Assembly (NCBI GenBank): GCA_002418895.1 | Contig: DIFA01000019.1 | Span: 184,200-234,308, forward strand | Reading direction: 5' to 3' | Length of the DNA stretch: 50,109 nt | Origin: Dehalococcoidia bacterium UBA5760 | GTDB lineage: Bacteria; Chloroflexota; Dehalococcoidia; Dehalococcoidales; UBA5760 | In this document: positions 34,530 to 41,795 of the stretch, in pieces | How positions within the stretch are numbered: position 1 is the stretch's first letter | How the letters are laid out: the number at the start of each line of letters is the position of its first letter | Notes under the pieces: generated by a model | Databases searched by the model: none | Told to the model about the DNA's origin: nothing | Seen by the model: the letters and a program-made list of their open reading frames with translations, nothing else | Program-made: the position numbers and the translations under genes

Positions 34530-35534
34530 TTAATAGTTGGTTAATTCCTGGCTGTAAGCAAAATCCGCGGCGCCTCCTCCGCTATGGACGAAAAGCACCG
34601 ATTCATTTTTACTAAAAACACCTTTCCTGATTAGATCCACCAAACCAGCCATACTTTTTCCGGTATACACCGGGTCAAGAAGGATCGCCTCAGTCCGAGC
34701 TACTAGCTTAACAGCTTCAATCCCCTCCCTTGTCGGTATACCGTAGCCCTGACCAATATAATCATCATAGACTGTTACTTCCTCCGGAGTCATCGCTATA
34801 TCCAATCCGAGTAACTTAGCAGTCTCATTCACCTGGGTAACAACCGTATTCTTAGCCTCATTCCTCTTACTCAAAACACTGATACCAATCACCTTAACAG
34901 GTGTTCTCAAATATTTGAATCCTAAGACCAATCCTGCTTGAGTACCACCTGAACCATTAGCCAGAATCACATGTTGGATGTCTATCCCCTGTTCCCCTAA
35001 CTGTCGCTCAATCTCCTCAGCAGCATAAGCCCAGCCAGCAGTCCCCAGAGGAACGCTACCACCGACTGGTATTATCCAGGGATTGCATCCCTGACTACGC
35101 AGTTCATCAGCAAGTTGATTCATCCTCTGCGGCAAGACAGTAAACATCTCCTTTGAGTCAGCGATATCAACAAGACTGACTTTGGAGCCCAATATACTAT
35201 GTAGCAGCATATTACCCTGCATCTCCGGGTGAAGGCCCTTGAACAATACCAGATAGGACTTCATACCCAACTTACAGGCGGCGGCAGCCATTTGTAAAGC
35301 AAAGTTGGATTGTGCACTTCCGGTAGCGATGAGAGTATCAACCCCTCTCTGTTTAGCATCGGATAGCAGATATTCTAGTTTGCGACACTTGTTACCGCCA
35401 AAGGCCAGTCCACTCAGGTCATCACGCTTAATGAATATGCGAGGCCCCCCCAGAGCATCCGACAGACGTGGCAACTCATGAAGAGGAGTCGGCCATTTAC
35501 CCAGATCAACCCGCGGCAGTCTTGCTAAGACCAT
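34530..35534 (-). CDS. PLP-dependent D-cysteine desulfhydrase / ACC deaminase family
   Basis: 334 residues. The fold-type II opening PTPLHELPRLSDALGGPRIFIKRDDLSGLAFGGNKCRKLEYLL includes the PLP lysine (Lys49). GSAQSNFALQMAAAACKLG and GSGGTQAGLVLG (phosphate-binding) follow. Relatives release ammonia and pyruvate from D-cysteine or 1-aminocyclopropane-1-carboxylate, or act on related amino acids. RidA upstream (37 bases away) fits an enamine/imine-producing reaction. Substrate undetermined. Confidence 0.88.
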   Translation of the reverse strand: MVLARLPRVDLGKWPTPLHELPRLSDALGGPRIFIKRDDLSGLAFGGNKCRKLEYLLSDAKQRGVDTLIATGSAQSNFALQMAAAACKLGMKSYLVLFKGLHPEMQGNMLLHSILGSKVSLVDIADSKEMFTVLPQRMNQLADELRSQGCNPWIIPVGGSVPLGTAGWAYAAEEIERQLGEQGIDIQHVILANGSGGTQAGLVLGFKYLRTPVKVIGISVLSKRNEAKNTVVTQVNETAKLLGLDIAMTPEEVTVYDDYIGQGYGIPTREGIEAVKLVARTEAILLDPVYTGKSMAGLVDLIRKGVFSKNESVLFVHSGGGAADFAYSQELTNY

Positions 35535-35571
35535 ATAATTTCCCCTTTCTTGAACCGGAATAATAATTCAA

Positions 35572-35979
35572 CTACTTATCGACAACCATTTGCTGGCTTT
35601 GGCCTACGTAGGCAATAGCATCAATCTCCACCAGTAAGCTCGGTAAGGCAAGCTTACCACCGTAAGCAACCCTCGCTGGAAAAGGTTCAGAGAAATAACT
35701 CTTGTATACCTCATTCATTGGTTTAAAATCAGCGGTGTCGGATAGGATCACGGTTACCTTAACCACATCCTTTAGGCTAGCCCCACTCGCTTCCAGGATA
35801 GCTTTGAGATTCTCAAGCGTGCGTACAGTTTGTTCTCCGATAGTGGCCCCTTCCACCTTTCCCGTCTCAGGATTAAGGGGTAACTGGCCGGAAACAAAGA
35901 TAAAATCTCCCGCTCTGATGCCTTGTGAATAAGCTCCTAGAGCAGCGGGTGCCTTGTTGGTACTAATGACATTCTTCAT
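35572..35979 (-). CDS. RidA family enamine/imine deaminase
   Basis: 135 residues. Typical features: APAALGAYSQGIRAGDFIFVSGQLPLNPETG, EQTVRTLENLKAILEASGASL, and FPARVAYGGKLALPSLLVEIDAIA with the conserved Arg that binds the substrate carboxylate. It hydrolyses reactive enamines released by PLP enzymes, such as the one encoded just downstream. Confidence 0.94.
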   Translation of the reverse strand: MKNVISTNKAPAALGAYSQGIRAGDFIFVSGQLPLNPETGKVEGATIGEQTVRTLENLKAILEASGASLKDVVKVTVILSDTADFKPMNEVYKSYFSEPFPARVAYGGKLALPSLLVEIDAIAYVGQSQQMVVDK

Positions 35980-36102
35980 TCTGCTCCTTTATATTATCTG
36001 GTAATTCCTATGCGAAGAATATGTATGTCCGAAAGAATACTATTAACATGTCTCTTGATTAATACTTCAGTATTCATGGATAATCATAAGAGTATTTCTT
36101 CT

Positions 36103-37422
36103 TTATCCACTGCCGGTATATAACCGGGGTAACCACAAAGCTATTTCGGGGAAGCGTAGTATTAACACTAAGGCCCCGGCTTGAATCGCTACGAATGGAA
36201 TAATTGACGGGTAGATATCTCCAATACTGATTTCCTTCGGTGCGATCGCCGCCATCATAAACAAGTTGTATCCGAAAGGCGGCGTTATATATGCCATCTG
36301 ACAGGTTATTACATAAAGGACACCAAACCAGACTAGGGAGTAGCCTAGTTCTGCTACGATAGGAATATACAGGGGTGCTACGATAAGCAGCATAGCAGTG
36401 TCATCAAGAACCGCACCCATAGCAACGAAGCTAGCCAACATCAACGCTATGACACCTAGCCCACTCCCCCCGAACTTGGTTATTATAGGTTCTATTGCTT
36501 TTATCGCTCCCAATCCGTCAAAGACAGCACTAAAAAGGAGCGCAGCTATAAAAATCCATAGTATCATGACGGAAATATCAAATGTCTCTCTGGTTACTTT
36601 TCGAATCAGGTCACCGGTTAATCGACGGTTGATAGCTGCTATAACAAGAGACCCCACTGCACCTATAGCAGCACACTCAACGAGGGTGGTTATGCCCATA
36701 AATAGTAACCCGAGAACCATAAAAATCAGTATTATAGGGGCAATACCTGCTCTCAGAGCAATGAACTTACTTTTTAGACTGACACGCTGCTCAGGTGGGA
36801 GTGCTGGCCCCAGCGCAGGATTTAACTTGCATCTGATACCGATATATGCGATGTACATCCCAGCCAAAAGCAATCCGGGTAAGATACCTGCTACCCATAA
36901 GTGGCCGATTGAAACCCTGGCTATGATCCCGTATAAGATGAACACTATACTGGGAGGTATAAGAAAGCCGAGTGCCCCACCTGCCTGTACAACTCCAGTG
37001 ACCATCAATTTGTCGTACTTTCTCTTAAGCATGCTTGGTAAAGCAATAGTGCCGGCGGTGGCCGTAGCAGCAAAGCTTTCTCCAGTCATAGTTGCTATCA
37101 AGGCGCATATTCCTACTGTTCCCATAGCCAGGCCACCTTTTATACGGCCGGAAAAGAGGTACATCGCCTCAAAGAGTTTATCGGCTACTCCTGAATTTCC
37201 CAATGTTAACCCCATAAAGACAAAACAGGGGATAGTGAGAAGGAGATACCAGTTGGTGAATGCAAATCCTGCGCTAAAGGCCATGTTTTGGGCGCCGGGG
37301 CCCCACAGGAACAAAGCGGCTATAGCGCCAACTGCACCTATAACAATAAATATTTCTCGTCCGGTGAGAAGCAGCATCATCATAGATGCAAACATGAAAA
37401 CTGTGATTAATACGATGTCCAT
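36103..37422 (-). CDS. TRAP transporter large membrane subunit (DctM)
   Basis: 439 residues with about twelve hydrophobic segments. DctM-family patterns include FVFMGLTLGNSGVADKLFEAMY, GESFAATATAGTIALPSMLKRKYDK and the C-terminal ITPPFGYNLFMMAAIAPKEIS. It is the transport channel of a sodium- or proton-driven tripartite uptake system. dctQ lies 45 bases upstream and dctP beyond it. Confidence 0.95.
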   Translation of the reverse strand: MDIVLITVFMFASMMMLLLTGREIFIVIGAVGAIAALFLWGPGAQNMAFSAGFAFTNWYLLLTIPCFVFMGLTLGNSGVADKLFEAMYLFSGRIKGGLAMGTVGICALIATMTGESFAATATAGTIALPSMLKRKYDKLMVTGVVQAGGALGFLIPPSIVFILYGIIARVSIGHLWVAGILPGLLLAGMYIAYIGIRCKLNPALGPALPPEQRVSLKSKFIALRAGIAPIILIFMVLGLLFMGITTLVECAAIGAVGSLVIAAINRRLTGDLIRKVTRETFDISVMILWIFIAALLFSAVFDGLGAIKAIEPIITKFGGSGLGVIALMLASFVAMGAVLDDTAMLLIVAPLYIPIVAELGYSLVWFGVLYVITCQMAYITPPFGYNLFMMAAIAPKEISIGDIYPSIIPFVAIQAGALVLILRFPEIALWLPRLYTGSG

Positions 37423-37467
37423 TATGAAATGGTATCCTTTACTTCGTATTTTAGAATGGAATTGTTT

Positions 37468-37992
37468 CTATGTTTGCTCAAATAGATCCTTACCTTTAAC
37501 AGCGGTATATATGTCTTGGATAAGTATAGCTACTCCCTGTAGAAGAAGCAGACAACCACCAAAGGTGGTAATCACCTTTATGGGGCCGTAGTGGGGTCCC
37601 CACATGCTTGCCGTATGATGATTATGTACTATAGAGTAAAGACTGCTAGCGATACCCCCTCGAATGAACATGATAACGTAAACAGCAAGTAGGGCAAATG
37701 TAATCGCGTCGACTATGGCCCTCTTTCTCGGAGACCATTTGGAGTAGAAGATATTCATTCTAACGTGCTTTCTTTGCATTAGAACACAGGCGCCGCCGGT
37801 TATAAAATAGGCCCCGAATACAAAAGTCGCCAGTTCTATTGACCAAATAGTCGGATTGTTGAGGGCGTATCGACTGAATGCCTCAATTAATAGAATCCCC
37901 AACAGAGGAAATATGGCGTAGCTCATGGTTTTCCCCAAGTTCTCACTGAATTTGTTCATGTAATAAACATACTTGGATAGAATTCTCAACAT
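37468..37992 (-). CDS. TRAP transporter small membrane subunit (DctQ)
   Basis: 174 residues, four membrane segments, with the DctQ motif EAFSRYALNNPTIWSIELATFVFGAYFITGGA followed by RKHVRMNIFYSKWSPRKRAI. It forms the membrane complex with DctM. It is separated from dctP by a 131-base gap containing a large hairpin. Confidence 0.93.
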   Translation of the reverse strand: MLRILSKYVYYMNKFSENLGKTMSYAIFPLLGILLIEAFSRYALNNPTIWSIELATFVFGAYFITGGACVLMQRKHVRMNIFYSKWSPRKRAIVDAITFALLAVYVIMFIRGGIASSLYSIVHNHHTASMWGPHYGPIKVITTFGGCLLLLQGVAILIQDIYTAVKGKDLFEQT

Positions 37993-38032
37993 TTTTCTCC
38001 GTAAGCCTATTCTTCACATATTCCCCGAGAAC

Positions 38033-38083
38033 CTAGGCAGGCTAATATCCCCGTCATTCTCAAGCAAATCAGCCTGCCTAGGT
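38033..38083 (-). terminator. Hairpin between dctP and dctQ (attenuator or 3' stabiliser)
   Basis: A perfect 12-base-pair stem (38033-38044 with 38072-38083, arm CCTAGGCAGGCT), extended by GAGAA/TTCTC after a two-base bulge, loop 27 bases. No T run follows on the minus strand. Such a structure could leave more dctP than dctQM message, as solute-binding proteins are usually needed in excess. Confidence 0.6.
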
Positions 38084-38123
38084 ATTCTCCGAGGACTATT
38101 ACCTCAGACACTCAGTAGGTAGG

Positions 38124-39227
38124 CTATCTCCACCACTTGGCGGCCTCAACCTCAGCTGCATAATCTTTCCATATCCGGACTATTTCAGCGGCTCGAGGAC
38201 TGATTGCTGCGAATTCGTTATCCCACCTTTTCATCTGGGAAGCTTTAAGTTTACCCCAATCCTCTTCAGACATGGTATGAAGGTTAAAGTACTCAGCTTG
38301 TCTATACTTGGGTTCGCCGTTGTAATAATAGACTATGGTACGCTCTTGCTGTGCCTTACAGCCTAATTCAATGATTGCCTTCAAGTCTTCAGGCAGAGAA
38401 GACCAGGTTTTCTCGCTGGCTAAAACTTCCATCATAGCATTACCATTCAGCTGATTAGTGAGAAAATGAGTATATACCTCATGTAAGCTATTGGTAACCG
38501 CTTCGGTTGCGCCCATCCAAGCGAGACCTTCTACGACACCCGTTTGCGCACTGAGGTAGAACTCTTCTGGAGGTAGAAAGACGGTAGATGCGCCGGCATC
38601 AACAAGAGGGGGAGCAATGGTTGCGTCAGCATTGATTTTCAGTCCGGCGAGGTCTTCATATTTTTCGACAGGTTTGGTGCTGATCAGGTGGATAGGGTCA
38701 GTTACCACAAGTGATACATATTTAATACCGCCTAATTCTTCCCACTCTGCAATATAAAGATCCCCCATACCTCTTTCGTACCACATGGTACGTAACTCCA
38801 GTCCGCTATTCCACGCAAATGGGGTAAGACAGCATAGCGGTAAGATTCTCAAAGGGGCATCTACACATGGTACACAGGTCCATGCGAAATCAACCGTTCC
38901 CGCTTGTAGGGCTGGTATAAGCTCGGTATCCGGCATAAGCTCTCCTGAGCTGTACGCTGAAAAAGAAAGCCTTCCTGCGGACGCTCTTTCCATATCATCC
39001 AACATGGGACGTACGAAGTCTGTAACCTGCGCAGGTGCGAATACCGTAGCAAAACGCAGATTATAGACCGGTTTTTCTTGAGCTGGCTCCGGGGTTGGAG
39101 TTGGTCCTGGAGTGGGAGTCGGCCCTGGAGTGGGAGTAGTACAGCTACTGACTAATGGGATAGATGCCATTAACAATACTACTAGGCTGACTCCAAGCAT
39201 CACTTTGAACAAGTCTTTTCTTCTCAT
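38124..39227 (-). CDS. TRAP transporter solute-binding lipoprotein (DctP)
   Basis: 367 residues. Basic N-terminus, hydrophobic helix and lipobox LVSSC, then a threonine-proline linker with repeated TPTPGP before the DctP domain (YNLRFATVFAPAQVTDFV, GRLSFSAYSSGEL, ALQAGTVDFAW, DLAGLKINADATIAPPLVDAGAS). The carboxylate-binding arginine region typical of the family is altered and I could not place it confidently. Lipid anchoring with an extended linker suits a monoderm cell. A GGAG ribosome site precedes the ATG. Confidence 0.93.
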   Translation of the reverse strand: MRRKDLFKVMLGVSLVVLLMASIPLVSSCTTPTPGPTPTPGPTPTPEPAQEKPVYNLRFATVFAPAQVTDFVRPMLDDMERASAGRLSFSAYSSGELMPDTELIPALQAGTVDFAWTCVPCVDAPLRILPLCCLTPFAWNSGLELRTMWYERGMGDLYIAEWEELGGIKYVSLVVTDPIHLISTKPVEKYEDLAGLKINADATIAPPLVDAGASTVFLPPEEFYLSAQTGVVEGLAWMGATEAVTNSLHEVYTHFLTNQLNGNAMMEVLASEKTWSSLPEDLKAIIELGCKAQQERTIVYYYNGEPKYRQAEYFNLHTMSEEDWGKLKASQMKRWDNEFAAISPRAAEIVRIWKDYAAEVEAAKWWR

Positions 39228-39287
39228 TTTAGCGCTCCTTTCTAAAGTATTATAGCGTTGCCGGTTATAGTCTTATCCTCTTAAAAT

Positions 39288-39298
39288 ATCACCTCCTT
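39288..39298 (-). promoter_or_regulatory. Perfect 11-base anti-SD match without a start codon
   Basis: The minus strand reads AAGGAGGTGAT, the exact complement of the 16S rRNA 3' end, 60 bases upstream of dctP. No ATG, GTG or TTG lies at a usable distance after it, as the only GTG is inside the motif. A weak promoter pair (TTGACA, then TATAGT after 15 bases) lies upstream of it. It may be a ribosome standby site or a relic. Confidence 0.4.
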
Positions 39299-39393
39299 AT
39301 TAATAAGCTCTCAACTATATCTAAGCCTCACACATGTCAAACTAAAATAGAGCTTGTTATTTGATTTCAGTTAATTTTGTTCATCCCATAGCA

Positions 39394-40650
39394 TCATAGT
39401 CTTACTGATTCCCTTCCTTCCCAAGCTTTCTCAAGGAGGTCCTTCAAATTCTTAGAATCAGCCTTTACCGGATTACAATTGACCATCCCGTATGATTCTG
39501 CCCTGCCAAGCACGAAATCTACAATTGATGGGATTTCATTCTCCAAAATGCCGTATTCCTTTAGATTTGCAGGTAAACCCACGTCTTCTAACAAATCGAA
39601 GGCGGCAGTAATAGCCCTCTCGGCAGATGCTCTTGCGCTTAAGCCAGTGATATCCTGTCCAAGTGCTGCAGCAATCTTAGCCAGCTTCGCCTGAGCATAT
39701 CGGCTCGGTAAGTTGAACCAGAACGTGAATGGAAGTAATATTCCACAGCTTTCACCGTGGGGGAAGCCATATCGCGCCGATATGGCTTCAGAAACTACAT
39801 GTGCTGGTGTTGCCGGACCATTTACCCAAGGGAACGTACAAACCATCCCTCCTATAGAGGCCGCCCATGACATGTTCTCCCTTGCTTCCAGGTTACCACC
39901 ATCTTTTACTGCAGTTTTCAGATTCCTTGATACTAGCTCCACGGCTTTTAGCGCCAAGGCATCACTGAACGGATTTGCATGCAGGCACATCACAGCCTCT
40001 GCATTATGAGCAAGGGCATCCATACCACTGCCGGCGGTTACTCTGGGAGGACAAGTCAATAGTAAACTTGGGTCGACCAAAGCCATATCAGCAAAACAAT
40101 ACTCTCCCCTAATGAATGTCTTCGCTTTACCCTGTTCCTCATTGGGTACTGTGACTACCAGACCAGCAGAGCATTCGCTACCTGCTCCTGAAGTTGTTGG
40201 CAGCATTATCTTTGGTAATGCTCCAACCACGGGTTTTTCGCTCGGGAAAAGATATTCTTCCAAGTTACCCGGCGTTACTGCCATAATAGCAGCTGCTTTG
40301 GCTCTGTCCATAGCACTGCCACCGCCTATACCAATAACCACGCCATAGTCTTTCGTCCTGACAAAATCGATGGTCTTCTTTACTTCTCCTATTACCGGCT
40401 CGGTTTTTGGTGACTGATAAACATCAACACTGAATCCTGCATCTTGCAGGGATTTCTTTGGACGATCAACTATACCAATTTTAACCAGTGTCTCATCGGT
40501 CACTATTACGGCATTTCTATTCTTAGTAATTCCTTTAGCTACTTCCCCTAATTTATCCACAGATCCAACACCGAGAATTATATTGTGGATCAGACTGAAA
40601 TCTTCAATCCTGTTTCCTCCTGCCATTTCTGTCAAACTAGTTGCTACCAC
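39394..40650 (-). CDS. Iron-containing alcohol dehydrogenase
   Basis: 418 residues. Group III ADH: GVGSVDKLGEVAKGI, cofactor motif VIGIGGGSAMDRAKAAAI, PTTSGAGSECSAGLVV, and the metal-binding region GMDALAHNAEAVMC..HVVSEAISARYGFPHGESCGILLPF with the iron-ligand histidines. It interconverts an alcohol and an aldehyde or ketone with NAD(P). The start is GTG 40650 with AGGGAG seven bases upstream. It is first in the minus-strand catabolic block and could supply or remove an aldehyde or keto acid. Confidence 0.93.
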   Translation of the reverse strand: MVATSLTEMAGGNRIEDFSLIHNIILGVGSVDKLGEVAKGITKNRNAVIVTDETLVKIGIVDRPKKSLQDAGFSVDVYQSPKTEPVIGEVKKTIDFVRTKDYGVVIGIGGGSAMDRAKAAAIMAVTPGNLEEYLFPSEKPVVGALPKIMLPTTSGAGSECSAGLVVTVPNEEQGKAKTFIRGEYCFADMALVDPSLLLTCPPRVTAGSGMDALAHNAEAVMCLHANPFSDALALKAVELVSRNLKTAVKDGGNLEARENMSWAASIGGMVCTFPWVNGPATPAHVVSEAISARYGFPHGESCGILLPFTFWFNLPSRYAQAKLAKIAAALGQDITGLSARASAERAITAAFDLLEDVGLPANLKEYGILENEIPSIVDFVLGRAESYGMVNCNPVKADSKNLKDLLEKAWEGRESVRL

Positions 40651-40692
40651 TTAGAGTCTCCCTATCTACAAAGATTACCGGATACTAGCACA

Positions 40693-40730
40693 CCCCTGGT
40701 GTTGGTGTTGAACAACACCAACACCAGGGG
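40693..40730. promoter_or_regulatory. 38-base palindrome between the catabolic block and the response regulator
   Basis: An uninterrupted 18-base-pair inverted repeat (40693-40710 with 40713-40730) around two central bases; each arm contains a GTGTTG direct repeat. It lies 42 bases upstream of the iron-ADH start and 234 bases upstream of the regulator, with no T run on either side, so it is not a typical terminator. An operator is the simplest reading. Confidence 0.6.
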
Positions 40731-40928
40731 CCCAAGGAGGTAAAGAGGACTATTGGTTAGTAATATAGCACTTAGTTTGTAAAAAGCGCATCACACGGAA
40801 TGCGTAATTAGGTATACTTAATTCCAGTGTATTGATATTCAGTTTTTCATTACAAATAATGGTGATATGATTGGGTATCTGCTCCTATCCATGAGTAACG
40901 CACCAATTTCCAATACGATTTTGGCTAT

Positions 40929-40957
40929 TTGACAACATATTTTGGCGGGGCTATCAT
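40929..40957 (+). promoter_or_regulatory. Promoter of the response regulator (leaderless)
   Basis: TTGACA (40929-40934), exactly 17 bases, TATCAT (40952-40957). Seven bases later the ATG at 40965 begins, so the message probably starts at or next to the ATG. No Shine-Dalgarno sequence is present. The TTG of the -35 box is in frame but is unlikely to be the start codon. Confidence 0.65.
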
Positions 40958-40964
40958 CTGGTGT

Positions 40965-41624
40965 ATGGACAGAATTCGAGTATTAGTGGCTGATGATCAC
41001 CCCATAGTATTGGATGGTTTAAGTAAGATATGTGAGGCGGAGGAAGACTTAGAGTGCATAGCTAAGGCCACCGATGGTGAACAAGCAGTCAGATTAGCGA
41101 GAGAGATGAAGCCGGATGTAGCGATAGTCGATATTGCCATGCCTAAGATGAACGGCATTGAGGCGGCCGAGCAAATCAAAGCTGAGTGTCCTGAAACTGC
41201 CGTTCTCGTAATTAGTGCTCACAAGTATGACTATTATGTACTGGCTTGCCTGAGAGCAGGTGTAAGCGGGTATCTGCTTAAGGACGAGCCTCCGCTTCAG
41301 ATTGCTAATGCCATACGAATGGTTTACTCCGGTAAGGGTGTATTCGATTTTGAAACGACAAGCAATCTTATTCGGGATTTGGCCTCCGACAGAAGTAAGC
41401 AGGGCACTTGCTCTGGTGAACTATGTATTCGTGAGTTAGAAGTGCTTAAGCTAGCTGCTAAGGGGATGGGTAACAAGGAAATTGGCGATAAACTGTGTAT
41501 AAGTGAGCATACGGTTGGAAGCCATTTCGTTCATATCTTCAGAAAATTAGACGTAAAATCACGCACTGAGGCCATTCTTTATGCTTTGAAACAGGGTTGG
41601 TTTAGTATAGATGACATCAGGTAG
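40965..41624 (+). CDS. NarL/LuxR-type response regulator
   Basis: 219 residues from ATG 40965, which gives the standard MDRIRVLVADDHPIVLDGL opening. Receiver domain with phospho-acceptor Asp56 (VAIVDIAMPKMNG) and Lys in GYLLKDEPP. C-terminal LuxR helix-turn-helix (ELEVLKLAAKGMGNKEIGDKLCISEHTVGSHFVHIFRKL). The sensor kinase gene follows 171 bases later. It diverges from the catabolic block across a 38-base palindrome, so it is a likely regulator of that block. Confidence 0.95.
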   Translation: MDRIRVLVADDHPIVLDGLSKICEAEEDLECIAKATDGEQAVRLAREMKPDVAIVDIAMPKMNGIEAAEQIKAECPETAVLVISAHKYDYYVLACLRAGVSGYLLKDEPPLQIANAIRMVYSGKGVFDFETTSNLIRDLASDRSKQGTCSGELCIRELEVLKLAAKGMGNKEIGDKLCISEHTVGSHFVHIFRKLDVKSRTEAILYALKQGWFSIDDIR

Positions 41625-41795
41625 GGATCAAGACTTAAGCATCCAGGTGTCAGTTTGCACTTTGGCCAGTGATTTTGATTTTAGCACACGATTACCGTTA
41701 TCACATAGGAGTCAGTTATTATTAAGAGAAAAGGCGCCAAAAAACAAGTAGACTCGGACTGTAAGATTTATGAATCCGGAGCAGCGGGAAATGAC

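Noticed and set aside
37468..37591. 397-residue plus-strand open frame covering dctM and the end of dctQ
   Set aside because: Antisense to two membrane proteins with clear TRAP signatures; long shadow frames are common opposite hydrophobic genes.
40929..40964. TTG start giving the response regulator 12 extra residues
   Set aside because: The TTG belongs to a TTGACA -35 box with a correctly spaced TATCAT, and the ATG at 40965 gives the family's standard N-terminus.
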